Positions 25,792 to 34,018 of a stretch of 64,000 nucleotides of DNA are shown here, piece after piece. The position numbers and the translations under genes were made by a program. The notes beneath the pieces were generated by a model, which saw only the letters and a program-made list of their open reading frames with translations, made no database searches and was not told the DNA's origin. Source of the DNA: Bacteroidota bacterium (lineage in GTDB: Bacteria; Bacteroidota; Ignavibacteria; Ignavibacteriales; Melioribacteraceae); contig JAHJUE010000019.1 of assembly GCA_018829205.1 (NCBI GenBank), forward strand, positions 124,001-188,000, written 5' to 3'. Numbering within the stretch: position 1 is the stretch's first letter; each line of letters begins with the position of its first letter.

Positions 25792-26628
25792 TTATGCGGC
25801 ATTAGATTTACTGTTTGTATGTGGTGTGATAATGTAGTTAACCGCTCTCTGAGCTTCGACGGCGGCTTTCATAAATACGTCTTCATCTAACTCTGCTAAT
25901 TTAAGCCAGCCTTGTATATACGCTGCTTGGTTGTCGAGAGTCTTTGGAGCTATCCCGGTCAATGCGCAAAGATATGCACTTCCGATTTCGGCGATTAATT
26001 CCTCGAAGCTGTAAAGTTCTTCATCAGAAACGGAACTCTTTCTATTCAGTCTTGAAGTATGTCCACTCCAATGAATTAGTTCGTGCATAAGTGTTGAGTA
26101 ATACTCCGCTTCTGAATTAAAAGAGTGAACCGGCGGTAAGGATATATAATCCTCAACCGGAGAATAATAAGCCCGAAGTGTATTGTGCCTAATATCGGGG
26201 CGCAACTCCATACCTTTGATAACTTCCTCACATTGAATAATTTTCCGTTCTTCGTCATTATCATAAAACAATGAAGTTTGCGCGAGATTAAATACAATGC
26301 TCCTCTTTATAAAAGGTACACGTTTTACCTCTTCATCACTATTTGAAGGGACTTCCTTCAAATCCCAATATATAACCCAGCTTCCTTTCTCTCCCTTCTT
26401 AACATATCCGTCTCGTTCCTTGCATTGAAGAAAAGTAACGTAATACGGACTCGGATAATCGTTCATACAAAGGTTTATAAAGTTTATTCCGTTGTATGTA
26501 TGTTTGCTTTGCAGATTTGTAGGCAATCCAACTTCCCAAGATTTTCGCCATGGGATTGTGCCTTGAGAAAGTTTCTCTTTGAGTTGCTCCGTTATTTGAG
26601 CATAGATTTCTTTTTTTAGTGAACTCAT
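25792..26628 (-). CDS. ardC: ArdC-type antirestriction / zincin-like protein
   Basis: 278 aa. The N-terminal half shows the ArdC ssDNA-binding domain pattern (QGTIPWRKSW, NGINFINL, GEKGSWVIYW). The C-terminal half has the zincin motif HELIHWSGH (HExxH, about residue 187) with the downstream SFEELIAEIGSAYL motif that supplies the third ligand. ArdC proteins are carried by conjugative and integrative elements and protect incoming ssDNA from restriction. The length matches the usual 270-320 aa. It is followed by an operon of small genes on the same strand. Confidence 0.9.
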   Translation of the reverse strand: MSSLKKEIYAQITEQLKEKLSQGTIPWRKSWEVGLPTNLQSKHTYNGINFINLCMNDYPSPYYVTFLQCKERDGYVKKGEKGSWVIYWDLKEVPSNSDEEVKRVPFIKRSIVFNLAQTSLFYDNDEERKIIQCEEVIKGMELRPDIRHNTLRAYYSPVEDYISLPPVHSFNSEAEYYSTLMHELIHWSGHTSRLNRKSSVSDEELYSFEELIAEIGSAYLCALTGIAPKTLDNQAAYIQGWLKLAELDEDVFMKAAVEAQRAVNYIITPHTNSKSNAA

Positions 26629-26636
26629 GATGCCTC

Positions 26637-27095
26637 CTACTTACTTCTGGCGATAAAGAGAGTAATTGCTATCTTGTTCACATCGACAAGCCCGTTTAAC
26701 TTACCTTGTATCTTTAAAGCATCACGGTAGCTTTGCAGAATCACTTCATAGTAACGGTCAGTGTATTTGTCCTCGTTTGTATCATTTATATATTCGGGTT
26801 CAGCCGCCGCTGATACTGAGACTTTGTTATTTACTTGCACATCAAATGTTGTTACTATTTTATTCCCGCGTTGCGAAGCTAACTTTGTAATAACGGCTTT
26901 ATCTCCCCGGCGTAAAGTCTTCAATTGAAAGTGGACTTGTTCATTCGGAAAGAATGACCATTCCTTTCCATCTGATTTAACTGCGTATAAATAATAATCT
27001 CCGTATTGACTGTTTCCAGAAACACATTCGTCATAAAGCAACTCTATCTCCGTTGGCTTATTTAACTCAAGTTCAAGTTTAGTTCGTTGAGTCAT
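26637..27095 (-). CDS. Hypothetical protein, possible OB-fold ssDNA-binding protein
   Basis: 152 aa. The first 95 residues are beta-rich with aromatic residues (YGDYYLYAVKSDGKEWSFFP), consistent with an OB fold. The C-terminal 50 form helices ending DVNKIAITLFIARSK. Position between the Gam-like and ArdC-type genes, with a 17-bp overlap with the former, suggests a DNA-processing role. The family assignment is a guess from pattern only. Confidence 0.5.
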   Translation of the reverse strand: MTQRTKLELELNKPTEIELLYDECVSGNSQYGDYYLYAVKSDGKEWSFFPNEQVHFQLKTLRRGDKAVITKLASQRGNKIVTTFDVQVNNKVSVSAAAEPEYINDTNEDKYTDRYYEVILQSYRDALKIQGKLNGLVDVNKIAITLFIARSK

Positions 27096-27597
27096 TATTA
27101 ACCTCCTTTATTTTAAGTGAGAACTCTTCTGTACCTTCGATAACCTCCACACCTTTCGGCACTTTACCGGACATTTTCATAGCAGTTTTGATACCGTTAA
27201 GATTTGGTTTTACCGATTCCGGCACTACAGTCAGCATCATTTGAGTAGCCGACTTTAGAAATTCATCCATGTCTGTTATCTCAACTTTATCTGCTTTCTT
27301 CCTAATTTTAAGTGTGCCGTGCGGAAGGTTTATTGTCTTCTGATTCTGTGACCGAATAAACGCTTCGAGTTTCTTCTGCAGAAATTCAATCTTCTCTTGA
27401 TGTTTTACATTACGGTTTAAAGCCCAGTCATTTATAATCTCTATTTCAGACTCGGCTTCTTTAATTGTACGTGCTATTAAATTGTACAAATCAGAAATTT
27501 CTTTAATAATTAAATCAAAGTGAGCGAACGACAGCTCTGTTTCTTTCTGCTCTGCTTCAAGCAGAAGCTCGTTTATAAAATCATGTCCTTCTTGCAT
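27079..27597 (-). CDS. gam: Mu Gam-like host-nuclease inhibitor
   Basis: 172 aa. An N-terminal long coiled-coil (about residues 25-100) is followed by PHGTLKIRKKADKVEITD and a C-terminal beta-rich region, the layout of Mu Gam (PF07352). Gam binds double-strand DNA ends and protects them from RecBCD-type exonuclease, and is orthologous to Ku. Its presence indicates that the element passes through a linear or broken DNA stage. It overlaps the following gene by 17 bp. Confidence 0.85.
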   Translation of the reverse strand: MQEGHDFINELLLEAEQKETELSFAHFDLIIKEISDLYNLIARTIKEAESEIEIINDWALNRNVKHQEKIEFLQKKLEAFIRSQNQKTINLPHGTLKIRKKADKVEITDMDEFLKSATQMMLTVVPESVKPNLNGIKTAMKMSGKVPKGVEVIEGTEEFSLKIKEVNNDSTN

Positions 27598-27620
27598 ATA
27601 CTTCCTCCAGTTTGTTTTAG

Positions 27621-27818
27621 TTATTTAAATAAGAACAAATGTCTAATGACTAACATTATTCCGTTCCAAAAGCTTTTTTTCATTTCTTGTTTTTCTTCAA
27701 TAGATAGTTGGATTTCACCGTTGAGATATTTCTTAAGTACAACAACTATCCCGAAGAGTATTCGAAGTAACGCGAATATTATGAATAGAAAGAATATCAC
27801 TGCTAATAGTGTGAACAT
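27621..27818 (-). CDS. Small membrane protein
   Basis: 65 aa from the ATG at 27818, chosen because a strong AAGGAGG ribosome site lies 6-7 bp upstream; a longer frame to 27923 has no such site. Hydrophobic segments occupy residues 3-25 and about 50-62, separated by a charged SIEEKQEMKK loop. Function unknown. It is the first gene of the - strand run that leads into gam and ardC. Confidence 0.6.
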   Translation of the reverse strand: MFTLLAVIFFLFIIFALLRILFGIVVVLKKYLNGEIQLSIEEKQEMKKSFWNGIMLVIRHLFLFK

Positions 27819-27944
27819 GGAACACCTCCTTAATTTGTTATAATTGATTTTTATGTTTTGAGGGTAAAATTGTGATGGATTTTTCTTGATCTCTCGAAAT
27901 ACCCGAAGCTTATTTGTCTTCACAATTAAACTTCAGGAGATCAT

Positions 27945-28124
27945 ATGGGCTTACCGACCAAAATATTTTTAGTGATACTAATTATCATTTCGATACCGAT
28001 TATTATTTATTGCGCAATAATGATTCAAATAGCAAAAGACATTAAGAAAGGTCTTTCAAGACTTAGCGGAGCGTTTAAGAAACTTGGTGTAAAACTCAAA
28101 TCATTAATTATAGGTGTGTCTTAA
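27945..28124 (+). CDS. Small single-helix membrane protein
   Basis: 59 aa on the + strand, starting at ATG 27945 with CAGGAGA seven bases upstream. Residues 7-31 are a hydrophobic helix rich in Ile; the rest is a basic amphipathic helix (KDIKKGLSRLSGAFKKLG). It is divergent from the 65-aa gene and convergent with the 824-aa gene; the shared terminator at 28146-28178 follows. A membrane-active small protein, for example a toxin or holin-like regulator, is possible but not shown. Confidence 0.55.
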   Translation: MGLPTKIFLVILIIISIPIIIYCAIMIQIAKDIKKGLSRLSGAFKKLGVKLKSLIIGVS

Positions 28125-28145
28125 GCGGAGTTTATGGCAAGGAAA

Positions 28146-28178
28146 AAATCCCCACGGATATATACGTGCGGAGGATTT
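28146..28178. terminator. Bidirectional terminator
   Basis: AAATCC/GGATTT (28146-28151 with 28173-28178) and CACG/CGTG (28153-28156 with 28165-28168) form a hairpin between convergent genes, with AT-rich flanks on both sides. Confidence 0.65.
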
Positions 28179-28187
28179 ATTTTACTC

Positions 28188-30662
28188 TTAGTATTGTAGA
28201 TAAACCACGAGACTATTTTTGAGAGGTCTGTTGTTGCTGCGACTTACTGCTTGAACAACTGAATGAATTTTGTAAACACCCTCCGAAATGCGGCACTCTT
28301 CACCAACGTTTAGAATACTTCCCTTAATGAGAGCTTTGTTTGATTCAATCAATATTTCAGAAGCGCATTCATATTTGACACTTGATATTGAATCGCTCGA
28401 CCATATGCGAATGTTCTTTGTAGTTATCCTTTCGACTTTCTTTTCTCTTATTCTATTAAGGCTGCCATTGTTTTTTATATGGCATCCCAATTCTAAGTTT
28501 GCAAGCATTTGAATTGTATCATTAGCTGTTCCTCTTAAACCGTCAATATCCCTAATCCATAATATACTGTCATGTGGTGCTCTGTTAGTTTTATATATCT
28601 GGTAGGCAAAAACTTTCGCGAGCAGACTTCTTTCATCTATCGAATATCTACTAAGCTTCGACAAAAAAGCTTTCTGTATTTTGTCTATCCCTTCCTTGCG
28701 TATTATCTCTTTTTCAAATGCGGGTAGCTGGTCTGTTTTATCAAGCAGTATAGCTATGTTCTTATTATAGTAACCCAACAGTGATACACCAATCTCAAAA
28801 AGAGGATTGTCGAGATTTGATTTGCCTATCTCAATAAGCGGGATATCCAGATTATCAATTTTTCCTTTTACTCTGTTTCCTTTGCTTACAGAACCACTGC
28901 CTAAAATTTCTTTGTCGGCTTCATCTATAAAGTATTTGACCGCCTCCAATAATTCATCAAGCGGATGTTTATCAGCTAAACATACTCTATCTTGAACCTT
29001 TTGTGGAAATCTATAGAGCAATGATTTTGGCAATGGGATATTATTTTCGATTATAAACTCATACATATCTGAGACCGCCTTCATATCGTCATCTGCCGCA
29101 ATGCCGTCTTTAACTGTAGCGTCAATAATCCTTTCAAGATCCCAATAAAAATTATGTCTGATTTTATGGAAATAATCTTTTTGTGTTATTCTTATAGCCG
29201 ATCTTGCCATCTCTCCGTTTGCCGCGTAACCTATATTTGTTGAATTATCTTTTATAGTATTATAAGCACGAATAAGATTAGCTAAAGTATAATCCAGAAT
29301 AGATTTATTTGTGGGAATGTATTTCATTCTTTTCTTAAGCCATTCACTAAACAGTTTATTATCCCATAGAGCCCTTTGAAATTCTATGCGATCAATGACT
29401 GAGTTCTTACTTGGAAAACTGCCGGTGATTGTATGGCCGACTTCAACCTTAACACCGTTATAGATTATTTTAGTATGGATAAGTTCGCCGTATTGGTTTG
29501 GGTTACGATAGATAATTGCTTTGTTATCTTCAACCGGTATAATCCCAACGCTGTCATCAAAGTCAGCGCCTCCGAGTGTTAAAAGTGTATTATACGCGTC
29601 TTTAGGATTTATCCATAGATTACCGAAATTGTCAAGCTCAACTTTATATCGTTTAACCGTTGTAATGAAATTGCCATCTTTATTATGATTTCGTAAATCG
29701 ACTCTTAAGTATGCTCGCTTTCCATCCGGTACTGGAATTCTAAAGACCGGTTCGCCTTTACTATTTTCTGCGTACGTAAGTATAGAACTTCTGAACATTG
29801 TCCATGCCGCTCTCACAAGTCCGGGATATCTTCTGTAATCAACCCTGCTCCAGATTGCTTTTCTTAACGTCCAATTCTCGCTCTCAAACTTTTCATTATC
29901 TATCTCATCAAAGTTATCCAGCCAATTAACGAGTTTGCCTTTAAACAAATCTTCCTTGAATTTTTCGATCCCGTCGAATGCCCATTGAAGATACTGCTCA
30001 CCTTCGAATACTTCCCATAAATTGAGGAGTGATTGTATGTCGAGGCGTAAGGAATTACCTAACTTTACCGGCTCAAAGGCGATATAATTTAATCCGTTAA
30101 TTAGCGTGATCTCTTTCTTAATATTATCATCACCGTATATAACAACATCATGCTCTATCTTATCTGAAACAACGCAATGACCTTTTACTAATCCGTCTTT
30201 GTAGAATAACGTAAACTGAGCTGACATCTCTGGATGCGCTTCTTTCCATCCAAGTCTGTGAGCGAGTCGTAACGATATTAGCGATATACCGTCTGTCTCT
30301 TTTCCGTTATGACTTTGATTCATGTGGATATCCAAGTTATCAATGAACCCACCATACTTACTCGGTCTGAATACACGGCTTAGATATTTACCGGTCTTAA
30401 ACAGATTACTGCTATTGATTTGAATTCCAAACCTACCAAGGAAATCATTTGATTTAATAAGCACACCTTGAGAGTCGTAAACATCAATCGTTCTGAGTTT
30501 ATCTTCTCTCAAATACGCAAAGCTGAATTTACCTTCTAACAGTGTTCTTTCAATATCTGCCTCGCTGAAGAAGAGTGACTGGAATTCCACTTTTGAAATG
30601 TTATGGATTGCGGAATTGAAAAAGTGATACTCATACGAGTTGTTTGCTGTTTGGTTTTTCAT
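28188..30662 (-). CDS. Large protein of unknown family, possible double-psi-barrel RNA polymerase
   Basis: 824 aa, soluble, no signal or membrane segment. I do not recognise it with certainty. Two stretches recall the two-barrel RNA polymerases (bacterial beta', YonO, eukaryotic RdRP): FRIPVPDGKRAYL (about residue 310) followed 60 residues later by LGGADFDDSVGIIPV (about 373), compare the catalytic DFDGD in R-x-P...NADFDGDQMAVHVP; and further on TNIGYAANG (about 490), compare the I-G-x-x-x-N segment of the RdRP class. The third Asp of DxDxD is shifted or absent (DFDDS). It is the largest gene of the mobile region and has its own terminator upstream and downstream. Alternative: a structural or scaffold protein with an accidental match. 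Confidence 0.6.
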   Translation of the reverse strand: MKNQTANNSYEYHFFNSAIHNISKVEFQSLFFSEADIERTLLEGKFSFAYLREDKLRTIDVYDSQGVLIKSNDFLGRFGIQINSSNLFKTGKYLSRVFRPSKYGGFIDNLDIHMNQSHNGKETDGISLISLRLAHRLGWKEAHPEMSAQFTLFYKDGLVKGHCVVSDKIEHDVVIYGDDNIKKEITLINGLNYIAFEPVKLGNSLRLDIQSLLNLWEVFEGEQYLQWAFDGIEKFKEDLFKGKLVNWLDNFDEIDNEKFESENWTLRKAIWSRVDYRRYPGLVRAAWTMFRSSILTYAENSKGEPVFRIPVPDGKRAYLRVDLRNHNKDGNFITTVKRYKVELDNFGNLWINPKDAYNTLLTLGGADFDDSVGIIPVEDNKAIIYRNPNQYGELIHTKIIYNGVKVEVGHTITGSFPSKNSVIDRIEFQRALWDNKLFSEWLKKRMKYIPTNKSILDYTLANLIRAYNTIKDNSTNIGYAANGEMARSAIRITQKDYFHKIRHNFYWDLERIIDATVKDGIAADDDMKAVSDMYEFIIENNIPLPKSLLYRFPQKVQDRVCLADKHPLDELLEAVKYFIDEADKEILGSGSVSKGNRVKGKIDNLDIPLIEIGKSNLDNPLFEIGVSLLGYYNKNIAILLDKTDQLPAFEKEIIRKEGIDKIQKAFLSKLSRYSIDERSLLAKVFAYQIYKTNRAPHDSILWIRDIDGLRGTANDTIQMLANLELGCHIKNNGSLNRIREKKVERITTKNIRIWSSDSISSVKYECASEILIESNKALIKGSILNVGEECRISEGVYKIHSVVQAVSRSNNRPLKNSLVVYLQY

Positions 30663-30722
30663 GGTTGTTTCTCCATTATGTTAATTTAGTGAATTGTTTT
30701 TTTTATTCTATTAGCTTTAAAA

Positions 30723-30917
30723 CAAAAAAGCCCCTCACCGGATTAACCAATGAGAGGCTGTAAAGATTTGTTATGTATTTTTAGACCCCCGGTACCTCGC
30801 ATCGAAAAGCAAAAAGGTACCATGTCACTACTTTACTTATACCAGGTCAGATGTCCGCACAATAACAACCCCCGGGGGCTGTTTATTGATTTGGGGTTTT
30901 GGGAATAATTCGAGCTG
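30723..30917 (-). ncRNA. Candidate structured noncoding RNA or transcription attenuator
   Basis: On the - strand a promoter-like pair is followed by about 195 bases without a convincing gene and a strong terminator. Inside are a GC-rich palindrome (AGCCCCCGGGGGTT, complement at about 30868-30881), a GGTACCT/AGGTACC inverted repeat (about 30790-30820) and a GGGGGT that could pair with the 5' CCCCC. The GC content of these blocks stands out from the AT-rich region. Either it is a free small RNA of the element, or the terminator acts as an attenuator for the 824-aa gene that starts 60 bases further on. Confidence 0.45.
30729..30759 (-). terminator. Strong - strand terminator upstream of the 824-aa gene
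   Basis: AGCCTCTCA and TGAGGGGCT pair across a 13-base loop and are followed by TTTTTTG on the - strand. It lies 65 bp before the start codon of the large gene, so it must end or attenuate a transcript coming from the right. Confidence 0.8.
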
Positions 30918-30922
30918 AATAA

Positions 30923-30952
30923 ATTTTACAATAAAAATTTGCTAATGGACAA
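30923..30952 (-). promoter_or_regulatory. Promoter-like -35/-10 pair for the RNA candidate
   Basis: Reading the - strand, TTGTCC (complement of 30947-30952) and TAAAAT (complement of 30923-30928) are separated by 18 bases. The predicted start is near 30916. Confidence 0.4.
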
Positions 30953-31091
30953 CTTTATAATAAGACATAACATCGCTATATGCCTTTTTATAAATAACAA
31001 TTATATATGAGTATTCTATTTTAATGTGGGAAAGGTGATACAAAAACTTTAGAGATTTTAGTGGGAATACTTTTATATAATATCTGAAATT

Positions 31092-31119
31092 ATCAGAGCA
31101 GAATCTTTTCTGCCCTGAT
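31092..31119 (-). terminator. Terminator of the T9SS/beta-barrel/Met-rich operon
   Basis: ATCAGAGCAGAA (31092-31103) pairs with TTCTGCCCTGAT (31108-31119) with one mismatch and a four-base loop, 33 bp after the stop of the T9SS protein gene. Confidence 0.6.
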
Positions 31120-31151
31120 TTGATATTTTACATATATAAGTAAATAGAGGC

Positions 31152-32687
31152 TTATTTAACCAAAATCATTTTTCTACTAAGAAGTACATTATTACCTGAA
31201 AGTTGATAAATATAAATTCCTGAAGTTAATTTGCCAGCATCCCAGTTTACTTTATAGTTACCCGGTGCATATACTCTATTTGTTAAAGTTGCAACTTCCT
31301 GTCCAATAATATTAAATACTTTTACTGAATAGTTACCTTGAGTTTTAATACTAAATTCAATGTTGGTGCTCGGGTTAAAAGGGTTCGGGTAATTTTGATT
31401 CAGCGCAAAATTGTCTGGTATTATTTGCTGTTGATCAGTTATCGAAGTTACAGATTGATTATCAAATAATATTATATAGCTGCTCACTTCTTCATTAGAA
31501 AATGATATTGTATTACTTTCTGTGTTTATTGTTGCGTTTTGGATTTCGACCCAATTTTCTCCCTGGTTATCCCAATATTTTACGGCAATATTATTTTCAT
31601 CAACACCTGAAAACTCTAATTGTATATCAGTATAATGTAACATGAAATCAACATTTGAACCAAGACTCATATGGTTACCCATTCTACCGTTATCCCACAT
31701 TCCGTTACTACCGTTAGGAAAGTACATATTAACTTCATAACCGGCTAATACTTTGTGGTTATCCAAATTCGGAATGTTATTAGGATAAACTTCAAAAAAT
31801 TGACAGAAAAGAGAATCAGGCAAAGAACCTCCGCCATGCCCGTGCATACCTCCGTTCTTCCAACCTGAATGGAAAGTCAGTCTATCCATATTATCGAAAG
31901 GTGAATGAAAACTAATTGTATCATTTGTGTTATGCATCCATCCCCCACCGAAATGACTCCCTAAAGTTGAAGAATCTCTCCACTCAAGTCCATTTATTTC
32001 ATAAACTATTAACATTGGAGTAGCTTCATCATTTTCCAATAAACCGCCAATAATTGTAATACTTTCTCCGCTTGAAGGTCTTGTTGCTCCTGATTCCGGT
32101 TCATACCAATAGGGACCAAAGTTAAGAAAATAATCAGGCAGATTATCAGCATCAATATCAAGATAATAATGCCCAAAATAAAATGTAGTGTCAATAATAA
32201 CAGTTCCACTTAACTCAGTTGTCTTTAATGTATCATGGTCCCAGCCGAATCCATAACCTTGACCGCCATCGTGGTGATTCCCCATATTATGACTATGCCG
32301 CCCCATATTATTCCATTCGGCATAATAAGGATCTCTCCAAAATTCTCCATTAATTTCGTAAACAACTATAGTACTTTCATTCATTCCACCGTCAGCGTGA
32401 AGACCGCCGGTAATAGTAATCTGATCTCCGTTTAACGGTCTTGTTGCGTTTGAACTATCGGGTGTGTACCAAAAAGGACCGAAACTTAAATGATAATCCG
32501 CGTTTGTATCGCCGTCAACATCCAAATAGTAAATTGGATGAACTGAATTTTCATCAATAATAGCAGTGCCTGTAACCGTTACTGATTCTAAAGAATCCGG
32601 GTTCAAATAACCATGCCCTCCGAAATGTTGTCCGTATAAATTTGAAACTATAAACAGACCTAATATTGTAAATATTTGCTTAATCAT
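31152..32687 (-). CDS. Secreted T9SS-sorted protein with two internal repeats
   Basis: 511 aa. A signal peptide (residues 1-19, ending NLYGQ) is followed by two about 95-residue repeats, each with YYLDxDxDxxxDYxLxFGPxWY, a RP-x-G/S-x-x-ITIxGG block and VYEINGxxWRD. A His/Met/Gly-rich linker follows each repeat (HNMGNHHDGG, NGGMHGHGGG). The last 90 residues are a T9SS sorting domain beginning NQNYPNPFNPSTNIEFSI and ending SRKMILVK. The His-rich linkers and the operon with a Met-rich protein suggest metal binding outside the cell. It is the last gene of a three-gene operon starting at 34018. Confidence 0.85.
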   Translation of the reverse strand: MIKQIFTILGLFIVSNLYGQHFGGHGYLNPDSLESVTVTGTAIIDENSVHPIYYLDVDGDTNADYHLSFGPFWYTPDSSNATRPLNGDQITITGGLHADGGMNESTIVVYEINGEFWRDPYYAEWNNMGRHSHNMGNHHDGGQGYGFGWDHDTLKTTELSGTVIIDTTFYFGHYYLDIDADNLPDYFLNFGPYWYEPESGATRPSSGESITIIGGLLENDEATPMLIVYEINGLEWRDSSTLGSHFGGGWMHNTNDTISFHSPFDNMDRLTFHSGWKNGGMHGHGGGSLPDSLFCQFFEVYPNNIPNLDNHKVLAGYEVNMYFPNGSNGMWDNGRMGNHMSLGSNVDFMLHYTDIQLEFSGVDENNIAVKYWDNQGENWVEIQNATINTESNTISFSNEEVSSYIILFDNQSVTSITDQQQIIPDNFALNQNYPNPFNPSTNIEFSIKTQGNYSVKVFNIIGQEVATLTNRVYAPGNYKVNWDAGKLTSGIYIYQLSGNNVLLSRKMILVK

Positions 32688-32738
32688 TTATTTCACCTCT
32701 ATTTTTTAATTAAAAATTATTGTCATTTGTTAAATAAC

Positions 32739-33503
32739 TTAAAGCTCCAAATTAATGCCGCCTGAAAATGAATAATCTGAAGTCGAGTTGTTTAGACCTT
32801 TTGAAGTAATAAAGTTGAGGAACAATCCGCGTTTAATCATATAATTATATCCCACGGCAATTTGTTCCGGTGATTCTGAACCTCGAACAACTGTTGAATA
32901 AGAATCATATCCTAAAATAATTGAGTGTTCCCCGTTCATGAAAGCATAACCGATTCCGGAGCTGATTGTTAAAGGATTTAAAACATTTTCATCTTGAGTA
33001 CCTAAAAACAAGTAACCCACCTGTCCGTACAAAAAGAAACTGCCTATAATCTTCCTTATCCCTACTGCTGTTTGAAAATCAGCGCTTCCTGAACCGAAAT
33101 AATAATCAGCAGGGGCTGTGGGTAACTTCACATATCCTTCAAGTGAAAAAGACGGGAATGATCCGCTTTCCTGAATTAACTTATAACTTCCGTTTATATA
33201 AATATCTCCAAAATCAATGTTATTGAATGCACTCATTCCATTACTGCCCATCATTTCATTTGATGTATTTCCAGTATTGGAATTAGCTGTATTATCATGA
33301 TTAAATATTAATGGAATGCTCAGACTCAGATATAAATCTTGAGTCTGAAACCTAATCCCATTATATAACAAATAGTCATTCTGCTGGTCGTTGATCTGCA
33401 TTTGAAATGAAGTGTAATAATACCATTTATCTTGAGCAGCAATATTCGAAACAACCATAAAGGATACTAAAATACTAATGTATATATTAAACAACTTTTT
33501 CAT
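32739..33503 (-). CDS. Outer-membrane beta-barrel protein
   Basis: 254 aa with a signal peptide (cleavage near IAAQD) and alternating beta strands ending in an aromatic-poor but typical final strand (YSFSGGINLEL). The pattern, including ADYYFGSGSADFQTAVGIRK and SSGIGYAFMNGEHSIILGYD, resembles the transporter-like barrels (DUF3187 or phenol-pathway type). It lies between the Met-rich protein and the T9SS protein. Likely an outer-membrane channel linked to metal handling; the substrate is unknown. Confidence 0.65.
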   Translation of the reverse strand: MKKLFNIYISILVSFMVVSNIAAQDKWYYYTSFQMQINDQQNDYLLYNGIRFQTQDLYLSLSIPLIFNHDNTANSNTGNTSNEMMGSNGMSAFNNIDFGDIYINGSYKLIQESGSFPSFSLEGYVKLPTAPADYYFGSGSADFQTAVGIRKIIGSFFLYGQVGYLFLGTQDENVLNPLTISSGIGYAFMNGEHSIILGYDSYSTVVRGSESPEQIAVGYNYMIKRGLFLNFITSKGLNNSTSDYSFSGGINLEL

Positions 33504-33517
33504 TTTTACCCTTATAG

Positions 33518-34018
33518 TTATTCAGCTTTTTTATTGCCGTTATTATTCTGGTAATAATTTAACATGTTCTTATAATTCTTCATTACTTCATCCATATTAG
33601 ACATCATTTCATTCATGTTTTTCATCATATTTTCATCTCCCATCATCTCTTTGTTTTTCAGCAAATTATTCATCTGCTCCAACATACCTTCCATATGTCC
33701 AGACATTTTCTGCATGTCTTTCATCATGCTCATTGAACCTTCATTCATCATATTATTGGAGTGACCCTTGTTATTCATTTTATGATCATTGCCGGTCATG
33801 TTCTGATTCATATTTTGGTTCATATTCTGCATCATATCCTGCATTTGAGTTGTCATTTTGTTCATATGTTCCGTCATCTGCTGCATATTCTGCATATTAT
33901 GGTTCATCATTTGAGACGAATTGTTGTGCATGTTACCATGTTGCCCGAATAAAGAATTATTACTTGATACAAAAAGTAACATAATTATTACTGCTAAATA
34001 TTTCTTTAAGTTATTCAT
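33518..34018 (-). CDS. Exported Met/Asn/His-rich protein
   Basis: 166 aa. After a signal peptide (to about residue 25, FGQHG) the protein is extremely rich in Met (about 37 residues, over a fifth) with many Asn, Gln and His in heptad-like spacing (MxxMxxHM). This composition is found in periplasmic copper- or silver-binding proteins (CusF-like, ZraP/CnrX-type helical hairpins). A sigma-54-type promoter lies 50 bp upstream. A fused, frameshifted copy of its N-terminus is present at 34616-34733. The whole three-gene operon probably answers the same metal signal as the efflux genes to the right. Confidence 0.75.
   Translation of the reverse strand: MNNLKKYLAVIIMLLFVSSNNSLFGQHGNMHNNSSQMMNHNMQNMQQMTEHMNKMTTQMQDMMQNMNQNMNQNMTGNDHKMNNKGHSNNMMNEGSMSMMKDMQKMSGHMEGMLEQMNNLLKNKEMMGDENMMKNMNEMMSNMDEVMKNYKNMLNYYQNNNGNKKAE

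Larger units (their letters stand above)
30663..31151. other. Intergenic region at the right end of the accessory region
   Basis: About 490 bp without a protein gene. The left 250 bp holds the structured RNA candidate with promoter and terminator on the - strand. The right 190 bp is AT-rich and ends in the terminator of the T9SS operon. The right boundary of the mobile region probably lies here, but no repeat of the tRNA-Asp fragment or other direct repeat was seen. Confidence 0.5.

Noticed and set aside
30790-30870. 25-codon frame starting ATG within the RNA candidate on the - strand
   Set aside because: No ribosome site, and it runs through the terminator hairpin; more likely noncoding.
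15380-31151. Conjugative transposon or prophage
   Set aside because: No relaxase, coupling protein, T4SS, terminase, portal or capsid gene could be recognised; ArdC and Gam alone do not prove either.
33733-33984. Two + strand frames (83 and 63 aa) rich in Tyr/Ser and His
   Set aside because: They are complements of the Met-rich repetitive codons (ATG/CAT) of the - strand gene, not independent genes.
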